A DNA stretch of 64,000 nt from Homarus americanus (lineage: Eukaryota; Arthropoda; Malacostraca; Decapoda; Nephropidae): contig NW_024722158.1 in the NCBI RefSeq assembly GCF_018991925.1, positions 2,510,144 through 2,574,143 on the forward strand, written 5' to 3'. Below, in pieces: positions 12,900 to 23,539 of the stretch. The notes under the pieces were generated by a model. The model was not told the origin of the DNA. It ran no database searches and saw nothing but the letters and a program-made list of their open reading frames with translations. How positions within the stretch are numbered: the first letter of the stretch is position 1; each line of letters opens with the position of its first letter. The position numbers and the translations under genes are program-made.

Positions 12900-15110
12900 C
12901 TGCTCTTGTTACTTACCGCCGTGCCAAAAACCCAATATTCTGTGTGCCTTATTTCGAACATTAACGCACTGTTTTCAAGGCCGTAGGTCGGGCTTACAAG
13001 TACCCTAGGTCTCTTTCACAAGTCGACTTCTCTGGGTTGAATATTTGTTAAGGCTGTATACATTATAAAGTATTTGTTCTTCCAATGTGCTGCACTTTCT
13101 GGTGTTGAATTTCATTTGCCATTTTTCAGACCACCCTACAGTTTATTTAGATCCTCTTGTAATGCATTTGCATCCTGCCCTGAATAATTTGCCGCCTATT
13201 TTGGTGTCATCCAAACTTTTAACTTATGTCACTACTGATCCCAATGTCTAGATCGTTTATAGATTATGAACAAAGTGGGCCTAGTACTGACCCTAGGGGA
13301 ACCCCACTGGTTACACGGCCCACTCAGATTTAACACCATCGCTGACCCTCTGCGTTCTATCAGTGAGCCATGATTTTATCCAATTTAAACTTTCCCCTCG
13401 ATACCATAGGCCTTAATTTTTCTCAAAGAAGCCTCTGATGCGGTACTCTGTCAAACGCTTTTGCTAAAGTCTAAGTAAATAACATCGTAATTTTCGTCAT
13501 TCTCTACTAGAGACTTCTAAAAAACGTTAGCAGACTATATTTAGACAAGATTTTCCCTTTGTAAACTCATGTTGAGAATTAATTTGCTCTTCTCTAGATG
13601 CGTCGGATGCTATCTATATAATTGATTCAGAAATTTCCCACTGGTGACGTCAAACTGATCCGGCCCGGTAATTTGACCTGATGCTCTCTTCTCCCTTTTT
13701 GAATATGGGTACTACATTTGCCTGTTTCCAGTCCGCTACAACTCAGTGTCTAATGATTTTGTAAATAAGTTTCTGAGGGGTCCGCTAATCTGTTCCCTAC
13801 ACTCTTTCAAGACTCAGGGGAAAATTCATCAGGCCCTGGAGAGATTTTGTTTTCTTTAGTTTATTTATCTTCTTAAGAACATCCTCTTTTCTGATAGTAT
13901 TTTAATTTCTCTTCTTCCTTTCCCTTAAATATCAGTTCCACCTCTGGAATTTCATCGCAAATTTTTCTGTGGCTTGACCAAGAAATGGCTGTTCAATGCT
14001 TTGCTTATTTCCTCACTGCATATATCACTTCTCCCTCCCTGACTTCAAAATATTGCTTGCCCTTGACCTTTGTTCTATATACCTGGAAAAATCATGGGAT
14101 TCGCCTTGGATTCTCTTGCTATTTGATTTCATAGTCTCTCTTTGCTTTCCTTACATTTTCTTTACATTTCCTAGATAGTTCATTATACCTATTTCTGACT
14201 GCTCCTCCCTCCTTTAATTTCTTATATATTCCTTTCTTTATTCCTATGTATATGTTTTTAGGTTTTCTGGTCATCCACCTTGGCTCATTCTTATTTGACC
14301 TAATTTTTCTGTATATGAGTATATTTTGTTTTGCTTGTGCTTTATGTAGTAACTGCTAAATGAATATATTACAGTCATGATCAATTGTTGTGTCATCATG
14401 ACCTCACCCCTTCCTACTGAGATGATCTTGACTATTTAGGTGACCTCACCTAGGTACCTTCTTAACCCCTGATAATCCGCCAACCGAAAGTTTGGGACTC
14501 TGACCATATTGTCATTGTTTTCGTTTCCCAATTTAGAATCAAACCTGAGGATTTCTCTGTGATCACTGTTACCTAGTTCTTTTCTGTGATGTCTCTGATA
14601 ATATTTTCTTTATTTGTTAATACGGGTCTAATGTTGTCACCTCTAGTACGTTCTGTAATTAGTTGTTTCAAAATTATGCTTGCGTCTAGAAGTCTTCAGA
14701 TTCATAGTCGCCTACAATGTTAATCCCAGTCAATATTTCAGAGTTGAAATCCCCCATAATGCATAGGTTGTTATGTTTGCTGCCCTGCCATTTCACATAG
14801 GCTGAGCTGCTTCTTTACTTGAACTTGAGGCCTGTAAATCACTCCCATAATTAGTTTTCTCTTCCTTCAAAAGTAGATTTCTACCCACAGACTCGGTTCT
14901 ATTTTACTTACTTTATTGAATTATTAATACAACATTTTAATATATCCTTGACGAAGGTGCGACCCCTCCCCTTCCTACCTTCCCTGTCTTTGTGGTACTC
15001 TGATAAGAACACTTTTACTCGCCAGATTCATCAGAGTTTCGGTGATTTGCTATGACGTCTACATTCTCAGTACACAGCAAACTCTCAGCAAGTCTATTTT
15101 ATTTCTAAGG
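12900..15110 (-). pseudogene. LINE-B ORF2 (endonuclease and reverse transcriptase), decayed
   Basis: The minus-strand translation is fragmentary but follows the family. There is an AP-endonuclease segment around 14400-15100, then RT segments. These include the complement of AGGGGTTCCCCTAGGGTC near 13280-13310, which corresponds to the G-V-P-Q-G-S-V-L-G-P motif, and the region around 13460-13490 for the AFDSV-type motif A. Target-primed reverse transcription would be its role. Frameshifts are too many for a functional product. It is the same family as the plus-strand ORF2 at 17040-19570. Confidence 0.65.
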
Positions 15111-15269
15111 CTCCTATGTTTGTATAGCATTAAGCCTACCCTTCCCTGGTCTGTTTTACCTTGTCCGCAGGCAACTTCCCAGGACCTGCTTGTTTTTTAT
15201 TCCCACTTTCCCCGACCTCTCTCTACTGGCAATCCCCCTTCGGGTGACAATTTCACGCTCCAGGGGATG

Positions 15270-15720
15270 CAGACAACGTCTTTACCCCCTCACGAGACAA
15301 GTGTACTCCGTCGCGACTTCTGTACAGGTAGTCGTTGCGCGATCGTGCCAGTTATCAATGAATGCTGACCATTTGACCGGTGGCAATTACTTACCAGACG
15401 TTGGAACAACCTCTTCTAGGCGAGACGCACATACTATCAGGATCCCTCTATCTCTAATCTTCCCCAGCGCCTCCCTATACCTCTTGAAAGTTCCTCCTCC
15501 CTAACCTTACCTGTCGTTTCCTCCCACACTGGTTTTTCTGGATTGGTACACTACAGGCCATATTAAGCCTTCTCATTTGCCTATCAACCTCAGGAAAACA
15601 CACTGTCCACACGTTTCTGTCTCTCGCACCAAAAAGCCTATCTACAAACCTCACCTGGCTGTCCCCAACTTCTGCGACACCTGTGGGCAGGGTTTACAAC
15701 TGCCCTTTCCCTGCGCCCTT
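15270..15720 (-). pseudogene. LINE-B ORF1 with SGNH-esterase-like domain, decayed
   Basis: On the minus strand, VGDSQVRFVDRLF followed by RNVWTVCFPE (about 15690-15580) gives the block I strand with the catalytic Ser in G-D-S. Further on, FIDNW and, in another frame, SRDGVHLSREGVKTL (about 15340-15270) supply the C-terminal Asp-x-x-His block. Esterase-type ORF1 proteins are established for CR1-like LINEs, with a probable role in RNP assembly or membrane passage. The Cys-rich plus-strand frame at 15577-15867 is a shadow. Confidence 0.6.
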
Positions 15721-16070
15721 GATCCATACCGTCCTGCCTCTTCTCTTCCTCGCCAGCTTCATAACTCTCCTTCGCAGGTGTCACTGCTAGGCAGGACACC
15801 TCTGAGTTCCGTCCTGAGGCTTCATTTCCCCTTTAGTGTGTCAGCCTCTCTCCTCCAACATACTTAACAAAAGAGAGGTGACGAGGGAGGTCGTCTTTCC
15901 CCACACTCCCCTCCTCTTCCCCAAGACCGCGTCCAAGGCTGACCATTTTCCTTGGTCTCTTTCCTTGGTCAGTTGTGTTCTGACTGAAAGACCAAGGACC
16001 AGCTTCCAGGGGAATGAGTATCAGATATATGGCAGTGCTATGTGCGGTCTGGGTATGTTAGTTTGTTGAC

Positions 16071-16249
16071 CAAGCTGGAATTGGTCCATGGAAGAATTGG
16101 CAGGCCAAGGAAGAAGGGTAGAGGCCACGTTGGAGAACACTGAAATTAAAGGAAAGAGCTGGCTAGGTTAAAGGGAAGATGGACAGGAAAGCCAGTGTCA
16201 TGAAAGCAAAGCGAGTGGAAAGTTGTGGTAGTGTGAGCAGAAACGGTGG
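16071..16249. other. Junction between the two head-to-head LINE-B copies
   Basis: Purine-rich sequence that probably contains 5' parts of one or both LINE-B copies. No clean boundary or target duplication is visible. Confidence 0.3.
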
Positions 16250-16364
16250 TCAAAGTACACCAGGATACGACAACAACGACAACAACAGCTGAGTGTACCA
16301 GATACATGATAGACCGATTGTGGACGTTCGTACCGATCAGGGGATGCTTAAAGTATAAAAACTT

Positions 16365-16930
16365 TAATTGTTGGCGACTTCATGGAGTAAGGTATGGACA
16401 GGGCCTTTTGTGGTAAAAACAAAAATAGGATGAGGGTGTGTTTGCCCAGGAGCTGGGGTGGGGATCTCAGGCAGGATGGACAGTATCTTGTCTGGTAATA
16501 GGAACAAACCATTATTTACTCAGTGCAGGAGGCAATGATATTAACCGGTGTAGGAGCGAGAACTTCTTGATAAGTTCAAGGCAGTGATAGATCGTATTAC
16601 GGTCTAAAGGAGGAGAGGATCCCTATCATATACCGTGTCCTCTTAGGAGAGTTGGCAGTGAATGGTTGTCAAAGGGCGGTTGGTGTCAACAGGCCCAGGT
16701 CTTAGGCATTCAATAAGTCAATATCTGTCCCATTCATTGACAACTGGGACAACTCTCTGACAGAAGGGACCTTTGTACTAGGGATGGGGTGCACCTGTCT
16801 CGGGGATGGGGTGGCAGCCCTGGCTGGGTCTCCTAGAGGGGACAGTTCAAGGATGCTCGAAGTCTTTAAACTGCTAGGGGAACATATGGGCACAGGGTGG
16901 GAAACTGCAGTGGGCAGGTAAATAGTAAAA
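16365..16930 (+). pseudogene. LINE-B ORF1, SGNH-esterase-like, decayed
   Basis: Around 16369 the sequence reads LIVGDFM (block I with the catalytic Ser of G-D-S mutated to Phe), then MDRAFCGKNKNRMRVCLP. An NDI segment near 16535 matches the G-G-N-D-I block, and DKFKAVIDRI near 16570 continues it. Further on, LSRAVGVN-like sequence and RDLCTRDGVHLSRGWG (about 16765-16810) give the C-terminal Asp-x-x-His block. All four esterase blocks are therefore recognisable, in the order and spacing expected for CR1-type ORF1, but in more than one frame. Confidence 0.65.
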
Positions 16931-17039
16931 GTTTTACAGAGGGAAACAGTGTTAGGAATGATGACAAAACCCCCACAAAATTAAACAAAGGGTTTAAAAC
17001 TAAGCGGTAAAGGAGGACTCAGAACACGACTAACATAAA

Positions 17040-19570
17040 TGTCTACTCTTGTGAACATTGAAGTATGAGAAACAAAATGGATGATATTCAGGTGCTTGGT
17101 ATGTAACGAAAAATCGATATAATAGCATTCACTGGAAACATGGATCAACTTAGACTCACGCGAGTTACCGGTACCAAATTAAGGGTTACAAAATTTATTT
17201 CCATACAGATAAACAAACCAGGAAAGGAAGCGGAGTTGCAATCTATTGGGATAATCTGAAGTGTGAAATAAATAAGGAAATAAAACAGAGAGAATACAGA
17301 AACAAATCTGGGATAAGATTAAGCGACAGTAGGGAAAAATTAATCACAGGAGTAATATATAGACCTCCCAATCTTGATAGAGTCAATGAGCAGGCCCTTC
17401 TGGGATGAAATCTCATGGAGTTCCATACACAACAAAGTCTGTATAGTAGGCGACTTTGTAGCTTGGAAATAGATTGGACTTTGACCTTCACGGGTAACTC
17501 AGAATCAGAGGATTTTCTCGAGACTGTTCAAGGACTGTTTCACAAGTCAACATATAACGAACCCACACGAGGTAATAATATACTTCGATTTAGTTCTGTC
17601 AGACAGAGAAAACCTCATTAGCAATGTCGAGTGAGGGAGCGAACTTGCAAACAGCACGATCTGAAAATTCAGATTCTATTAGATTTTGGGGCAGGCGTAA
17701 GGAAGATTCTACTAAAGTACCACATTTCAGAAGGGCAAACTTTGACAGTTTAAAGAGGCAGCTAGAGAGGGGTGTCGCAGCCGTGAACCTGACAGATGAC
17801 TCCGACCTGATAACGACGCTGAGACTGCGAGGTTCCACGTCCAATTTAAATAATGGTTACTTAATGCACAGAGCAGAACATACCTTACAAAAACTCAGAT
17901 CAGACAACATTGACCTAAATGGATAAATAATTATTTAAAGAACATCATTGGCCAAATGAAGGCTATAGGTAGAAGAGATCAAGGCAGAATTTACCTCCAG
18001 TTATTATAAGATATTGGCGAGTAGGGTTAACCGAGATAAGGAGATCAAGAGGAATAATGGTAAGGATAGCAGGGGCTGAGGAGCAAATCCCAAAGTTCTA
18101 CCGTGTATCAAACTAAAACCACGAAAGGTGGACCAATACGGTCAGAAACAGAGCTCACTGATGTGTGGAGGAAATGAGCAATAATATTAATAAATATTTT
18201 TCAACAGTTTTCACCACCGAAAAGGAAATTTAAACATGATACCGAGGCACCGACTCTATTCCAGAATAGTGAAAAAAGAAATTAAGCGAGATAGTAGTGA
18301 CTAGTAACGATGTTGGTAAGCAAATAGACAAACTAAAAGCCCAATAAGTCACCTGAATTGATGAGATGTTGCAGAGTATTAAAGGAATGTAAGGAAGAGC
18401 TTGGTAACGCCCAATAGGTTGTTTAACATGTCCGCCAAAACAGGTGTAGTACCAGGGTCCTGGAGGTTAGCGAATGTAATACCGATTTTCAGAAGGGGAT
18501 AGTGCTATCCTCTAACTATCTAATCAGTCTAACATCAATAGTAGGCAAATTACTGGAAGCAATCATTTCTAAACTCTATTGAAACCTGGAGAAGCACCGA
18601 TTGATCAATGATTCCCAACATAGCTTCACAAGGGACATTCTTGTCTAACTAATCTATTAACATTCTTTTCATCAGTTTTCAGAATGGGTGAGATAGAGGG
18701 CACAGATTATGATGTGGTATATCGACTTTCAGCAAGCCTTAAAAGCAAAGTCTCAAAGAAAGGCTAATTAGAAGGTGAAGCACATGGGCATCAAGATAAT
18801 ATCCTTAAATGGATTAGAGGCGTGGTTACAGGACAGGAAACAGCGGTGAGCGTTAGCGGCACTAAATCCAGTGAACCGCGTCACTAGTGGAGTTCCCCAA
18901 GGCTCAGTACTTGGACCATTATTATTTATTATAACCTGCAAACGACATGAATATCAGCATGGGCAACAACATAGAAGTAGATTTGCTGATGACACTAAAA
19001 TAGGATGTGTAATTAAATCTGTGAGGACTCCATAGAAACTACAGGAAGATCTAAAAAAATTTTCGGATAGTCTGAAAAATGGCAGATGAAATTCAACGAT
19101 GGACAAATGTAAAGTACTCAGTATAGGAGATGTAAACAGGAAACCAGATACCAGATGAACAATGATGCCATAGAGAAATCCGACTGCGAGAGAGATTTAG
19201 AGATGTGATAAGTAGGAACCTTAAGCCCAAGTTAACAATGTGTTTTGCTGCATTAACAAGGCTAATAAAGTACTTGGGTTCATACAAAGGTGTTAATTAC
19301 AAGACTGAGGTCATCCTAAAACTGTATCTTGCTCTTGTGGAGACCACACCCTGGATTGCAGTTCAGTTCTGGTCACCGTATTACAGAATGGATAGATCAT
19401 TGGAAAGAATTCAGAGGAGAATGACAAGACTAATCCGGGCATTAGGAACCTTGAGTATAGAGAGACAGTTAAAGCACCTTAATTTGCACTCCCTCGAGAG
19501 GCTGAGTATTTAGAGGCGACCTGACAGAGGTGTATAGAGTGGAAGTCAGGGCTAAACAAATGGGACATTA
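17040..19570 (+). pseudogene. LINE-B ORF2 (endonuclease and RT), decayed
   Basis: Endonuclease traces include AFTGNMDQL-like sequence (about 17125), GVIYRPPNLD in frame pieces near 17345-17375, and GNSESEDFLETVQGLF (17490-17545). A linker ORF at 17624-17926 (HFRRANFDSLKRQLERG) is still open. RT traces include the GVPQGSVLGPLLF region (about 18890-18930), then FADDTK (about 18975-19000) as the catalytic motif in a separate frame. The C-terminal RNA-binding region runs to about 19560. No continuous coding capacity remains. Confidence 0.7.
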
Positions 19571-19885
19571 CAATGGTATAAACTATCCAACAGGAAGCGA
19601 ACTCCGTAACAATGGTTTAAATTAGACAAATTTAGATTTAGGCTTGAAATAGGTAAACACTGGTTTGAAGCAGGTTGTGGATGAATGGAACAAGTTGCCA
19701 AATATCATCATTAAACTGGAATACGCTGAATAGCTTCAAACTTGGTTGGATGCTTATATGAGCAATAGGGGTTGGGTGTAAACAGGACTGCCCAGTATGG
19801 TAATAGGCCACTGCAGTTTCCTCCATTCTTATGTTCTTATGTTCTAGACACTTGCCTGACAAAGCTGGGTCAGGTAGCAACATGA

Positions 19886-20137
19886 ATTTGAGTAATGGCA
19901 TGAAACTGGACAATTTTGTAATTAAGAAGATTTGTAACCAGGTGAGAGGTTGGGTCACCTTACCCTCTGACCTGACTACCGACCGTTGCCGTGCTATTTA
20001 AAGATTAGTAGGGTCATTACCTAATACCTGATGTGGACCTGCTTTGTACATCTCTTTAGTCTGCTCTCCCTGAATGTGAATTACACGAAAGCAATTGGGA
20101 CTTCGTGTTTTCTTCTTTCCTTGTGGTTATCCCGTGT
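19886..20137 (+). mobile_element. PLE-A 3' end fragment
   Basis: It begins with NLSNGMK-type codons of the GIY-YIG C-terminus (AATTTGAGTAATGGCATG) and continues through CTATTTAAAGATTAGTAGGGTCATTACC. It ends with a damaged hammerhead-like segment (CCCTGAATGTGAATTACACGAAAG) and TTGTGGTTATC. It is then fused at about 20132 to the PLE-B terminus (GTGTGATTTTATCAAG). Confidence 0.7.
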
Positions 20138-20147
20138 GATTTTATCA

Positions 20148-20149
<2 letters not shown>

Positions 20150-20235
<86 letters not shown>
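20150..20235. repeat. (TA)n microsatellite
   Basis: About 86 bp of TA framed on both sides by TTTTATCAAGA / TCTTGATAAAA, so the tract separates two inverted PLE-B ends. Confidence 0.95.
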
Positions 20236-20237
<2 letters not shown>

Positions 20238-20278
20238 TGATAAAATCACACGAAAAAAAAACAACGGGGCACCTTAGC

Positions 20279-20305
20279 TTTCGTCTGTATTCAAGACATC
20301 TTCAG
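20279..20305 (-). ncRNA. Hammerhead-like core, PLE-B (left arm)
   Basis: The minus strand reads CTGAAGA, U, GTCT-loop-AGAC, GAAA: the mirror copy of the one at 20312-20338. The stem is perfectly paired over four base pairs. Confidence 0.45.
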
Positions 20306-20311
20306 AGGCCT

Positions 20312-20338
20312 CTGAAGATGTCTTGAATACAGACGAAA
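20312..20338 (+). ncRNA. Hammerhead-like core, PLE-B (right arm)
   Basis: CTGAAGA, U, GTCT-TGAATAC-AGAC, GAAA. Compared with PLE-A (GTG...CAC) both sides of stem II differ, but pairing is kept while CTGAAGA and GAAA are constant. That is the pattern expected of a selected RNA fold. The canonical core is CUGANGA and GAAA; the single extra U is tolerated in some Penelope examples as I recall them. Stem III and the cleavage site were not defined. Confidence 0.5.
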
Positions 20339-20433
20339 GCTAAGGTGCTCCGTTGTTTCCCTTTTCCCGTGTGATTTATCAAGATTTATCTTATCCACGT
20401 TTTCATTGTGGATCTACATGAAATATATATACA

Positions 20434-20435
<2 letters not shown>

Positions 20436-20523
<88 letters not shown>
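20436..20523. repeat. (TA)n microsatellite
   Basis: About 88 bp of TA between a PLE-B end and the minus-strand PLE-A copy. Confidence 0.95.
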
Positions 20524-20525
<2 letters not shown>

Positions 20526-20713
20526 TGATAACCACAAGGAAAGAAGAAACACGAAGTTCCCAACGCTTTCTGTAATTACATCTTCAGGGTGAACTGGGAG
20601 AAGTATAAAACAAGGTATTTATATACAGAGGGTGAGATTAGGTCCACAATGGTCAGGTATTAGATAATGACCCTACTAATCTTTAAAAAGCACCGCAACA
20701 GTCGGCAGTCACG

Positions 20714-21130
20714 TCAGAGTGTAAGTTGACCTAACCTTCTCACCTGGTTACAAATCTTCTTAATTACAAAATTGTCCACTTTGTACATATCATTACTCAA
20801 ACTTATGTTGACTGCTTCGGTATGTTTAATGAGACTAGATTCTATAATGTTCCTACTCTCAATTGAATTACTAGGTAATATTGGGGAGGCATTATCCCAG
20901 TCAATGCAATGCTTATTATCCCTCAAATGAACAAACAGAGCATTGGATTCCTGGCCTGTCCTAACACAATATTTACGTTGTTTAAGTCTAGTTACAAGAT
21001 CTTTACCTGTCTGGCCTAAGTAAAACCTATTACATTCCTTGCAAGGGACTTTATAAATGCAGCCACTTGTAATGTTGGGGGAGTTCTTGATTAACATTTG
21101 TTTAACAGTGCATGAATTTTTAAATGCCAC
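20714..21130 (-). CDS. GIY-YIG endonuclease domain of PLE-A (open, partial)
   Basis: An uninterrupted 138-codon frame. CIYKVPCKECNRFYLGQTGK supplies the two GIY-YIG strands and two Cys that may bind metal. RLKQRKYCVRTGQ carries the conserved Arg helix, HCIDWDNA the His, and RNIIESSLIKHTEAVN the metal-binding Glu. It is about 85 percent identical by eye to the 12034-12450 copy. The domain is the C-terminal half of a Penelope RT-endonuclease and acts in target-primed reverse transcription in the nucleus. It has no start of its own: the frame must be entered from the upstream RT, which is frameshifted, so this copy is not functional as it stands. Confidence 0.8.
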   Translation of the reverse strand: MAFKNSCTVKQMLIKNSPNITSGCIYKVPCKECNRFYLGQTGKDLVTRLKQRKYCVRTGQESNALFVHLRDNKHCIDWDNASPILPSNSIESRNIIESSLIKHTEAVNISLSNDMYKVDNFVIKKICNQVRRLGQLTL

Positions 21131-21164
21131 ATTGACGTTCCAGGTTTTTAGTTGTAAAGGAATT

Positions 21165-21741
21165 TCAGAGAAATTTTTTGTGAAATGGTAATACTAAGAG
21201 ATTCTTATGGTAATGGGTGGGCTTGGGATCGGTTCTATAGAAAGATTTCTTAGTAATGTTAAGGCATTTGTCAATGAAAGATCTAGGGTACTTAAGTTTC
21301 AAGCCAATATTATAGATGTATTTATATTCCTCATCAATGAATTCCGGGCTGCAAATTCTCAAAGCACGTAAAAACATTGATGAAAATACTGAGTTTGACT
21401 CTATTGTGGTGGGCAGAATAATAATGAATGTATGAACACACAGAAGTAGGTTTTCTATAAATACTGAACTTAAAGGTGTTACCTATTCTGTGGATCAGAC
21501 AGTCTAGGAAATGCAATTTACAGTCATGCTCTAATTCCACAGTGAATTTGATCGAGGGGGCTATGTTGTTAAGTTGTGGCAGGAAAGCTTTTAGGTCCTC
21601 ATTATATGGCCAGAGATATAATACATCATCTACATATCTAAACCAGACTGCTGAGGGTGGTAAAATATTACTTAATAGTTTCTTTTTCAAAGAATTCCAT
21701 ATATAGGTTGATTAATACAGGTGAGAGTGGATTACCCATTG
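21165..21741 (-). pseudogene. Penelope reverse transcriptase, C-terminal half, frameshifted
   Basis: The palm motif VWFRYVDDVLYLWPY (about 21640) contains the catalytic Asp pair. HDCKLHFLDCLIHR and FKFSIYRKPTSVC follow, then a frameshift near 21370, then [21 protein letters not shown]. An S-P-V-L-I-N-L-Y-M-E-F-F segment lies at the 5' edge (about 21700-21735), separated by another frameshift. The fingers domain is absent. The intact EEYKYIYN codons are the reference for the (TA)n expansion in copy 1. Confidence 0.8.
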
Positions 21742-21769
21742 CCAGACGAAAGCTAAGGTACTCCGTTGT
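21742..21769 (+). mobile_element. PLE-B terminal fragment, interrupted
   Basis: AGACGAAAGCTAAGGTACTC and CGTTGTTT match the PLE-B arm at 20331-20358. The rest of the arm (CGTGATTTTATCAAGA) reappears at 22483-22500 on the far side of a LINE-B fragment. Confidence 0.7.
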
Positions 21770-22482
21770 TTACATAAGAACATAAGAACATAAGAAAGTG
21801 GGATACTGCAGGAGGCCGACTGGCCCATACAGGGCAGATCCCTTTCACACCCATCCCAGCACTTCCATGTGCCTATCCAACTTCGTCTTGAAGCCTCCCT
21901 ACGTCCCCGATCCTACTATAGCACTCGGTAGCCTATTCCACATATCCACAACTCTATTACCAAACCAGTGCTTGCCATATCCTTTCTGAATCGGAATTTA
22001 TCTAATTTAAAGCCATTTGTTCTAGTTATTTCGTTAATACTGAGCTTCAGAACATCTTCCATTTTACCCTTGTTAATCCCACTTACCCACTTGTACACCT
22101 CTATCATATCTCCCCTAACTCTACGCTCTCTAATGAATGTAAGCCTAAGCTTTTCAGTCTTTCTTCATATGGAAGGTTTCTAATATTATGGATCATTTTT
22201 GTCATTCTTGTACTCTCTCCAAAGAATCTATGTCCATTCTATAATAAGGACAACGAACTGAACCGCATAATCCATGTGTGGCCTCACTAATGCTAGGTAA
22301 AGTTTCAAGATAACGTCAGCAGTTCTGTTACTCACAGACCCAGATATGAACCCAAGAATCCTGTTTGCCTTGTTGCGAACGCTAATACATTGTTTTCTAG
22401 GTTTCAAATCGTTGCTAACAAATACACCTAGATCTTTTCACAAACTGAGTTTTCTATTTCCGGTGTTACCTAGTTTATACTT
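21770..22482 (-). mobile_element. LINE-B 3' fragment inserted into PLE-B
   Basis: It starts (minus-strand 3' end) with ACATAAGAACATAAGAAC, the reversed tail repeat of LINE-B. It continues into the ORF2 C-terminus: RGDMIEVYKWVSGINKGK, FRFRKDMAS (frame at 21916-22107, minus). It reads up to GTTACCTAGTTTATACTTA (22462-22481), where homology ends. This is the usual 5'-truncated LINE insertion, lying between two halves of a PLE-B terminal repeat. Confidence 0.8.
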
Positions 22483-22497
22483 AACGTGATTTTATCA

Positions 22498-22498
<1 letters not shown>

Positions 22499-22588
<90 letters not shown>
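22499..22588. repeat. (TA)n microsatellite
   Basis: About 90 bp of TA directly after the PLE-B end TTTTATCAAGA. Confidence 0.95.
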
Positions 22589-22589
<1 letters not shown>

Positions 22590-22988
22590 TGTGTATTGCC
22601 TCTAATGAATAATCCTCCTCTTCCAGCAGTGCTTTAACCACTAGGCCCATTAATCAGACTCACGTTTTGAAATAAAGCGTTGGTTAACAGACCAGAATCA
22701 TGTAGACAAATCATTGTTACCTCCAGCTGACAGCTGAAGATGACATTTCCATACAATTACATTGTGAACATGCATCCAAGAAACTATTCTCAAATCGTGT
22801 AATCAGGGTGCAAAGTAACAGCAGCTTGTAACAACTAAACTTAATATATTTAAAATAAACAATAGTGCAGACAATAATACAGCATGGTCCTGCGACCCAA
22901 CTAATTTAATAGCTTATCTGCCTTAATTTTATAATATGGATCTCCGTACACAACATATCGCCAACATTCACCCTTAATACTGGTGAGC

Positions 22989-22991
<3 letters not shown>
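22589..22991. other. Unassigned sequence with a possible tRNA A-box remnant
   Basis: No ORF of note. On the minus strand GGGCCTAGTGGTTAAAGCAC (about 22634-22653) resembles a tRNA-type A box of a SINE. No B box follows before the (TA)n tract, so a SINE cannot be claimed. Confidence 0.25.

Positions 22992-23046
<55 letters not shown>
22992..23046. repeat. (TA)n microsatellite
   Basis: About 55 bp of TA abutting the PLE-A terminal module. Confidence 0.95.

Positions 23047-23438
<392 letters not shown>

Positions 23439-23506
<68 letters not shown>
23439..23506. repeat. (TA)n microsatellite
   Basis: About 68 bp of TA between the left minisatellite and the first Helitron coding sequence. Confidence 0.95.
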
Positions 23507-23510
<4 letters not shown>

Positions 23511-23539
23511 AAAGAAGTTTTGGAAAATATTTGGAAGTA

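Larger units (their letters stand above)
12827..16070 (-). mobile_element. LINE-B (CR1/L2-like), long copy lacking its 3' end
   Basis: Read on the minus strand from high to low coordinates, the order is ORF1 with an SGNH-esterase domain (about 15720 to 15270), endonuclease (about 15110-14400), then reverse transcriptase (about 13950-12900). The 3' terminal part is missing: the 3' fragment at 21770-22482 aligns from 22236 onward with 12827 onward, and its preceding 460 bp including the tail have no counterpart here. Multiple stops show it is inactive. Its 5' end faces that of the plus-strand copy at 16250-19845. Confidence 0.75.
16250..19845 (+). mobile_element. LINE-B (CR1/L2-like), near full-length decayed copy with 3' tail
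   Basis: The plus-strand order is ORF1 esterase (about 16365-16930), endonuclease (17040-17600), linker (17624-17926), RT (18180-19150) and a C-terminal region. The C-terminal region includes LRSDNIDLNG-type linker codons and, near 19360-19500, the RSLERIQRRMTRL segment. The copy ends in the diagnostic microsatellite tail ATTCTTATGTTCTTATGTTCTAG (19825-19847). The same tail, reversed, begins the fragment at 21770. Stops and frameshifts interrupt every domain. Confidence 0.8.
20236..20384. repeat. PLE-B terminal-repeat palindrome (head to head)
   Basis: The two arms, 20236-20308 and 20309-20384, are inverted copies of one unit. Each arm reads outward from CCTCTGAAGATG through AGACGAAAGCTAAGGTGC, CGTTGTTT and GTGTGATTT(T)ATCAAGA. 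The centre is CAGAGG|CCTCTG with no spacer. The first about 47 bp on each side are nearly perfect and the outer part has small gaps. It represents two terminal repeats of a second Penelope-type family joined back to back. Confidence 0.8.
20524..21741 (-). mobile_element. PLE-A, copy 2 (minus strand), RT palm to terminal repeat
   Basis: From high to low coordinates: RT palm (YVDDVLYLW, about 21640), connection ([11 protein letters not shown]), GIY-YIG endonuclease (21130-20714), then the terminal repeat with its hammerhead-like segment (about 20565-20590) and the TGATAACCACAAGG end. It is 5'-truncated at 21741, within the N-G-S/N-P-L-S-P RT motif, where it is fused to PLE-B sequence. It is the better-preserved of the two main PLE-A copies. 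Confidence 0.85.

Noticed and set aside
22589..22700. tRNA-derived SINE on the minus strand
   Set aside because: Only an A-box-like GGCCTAGTGGTTAAAGC is visible; no B box, no anticodon arm, truncated by (TA)n.
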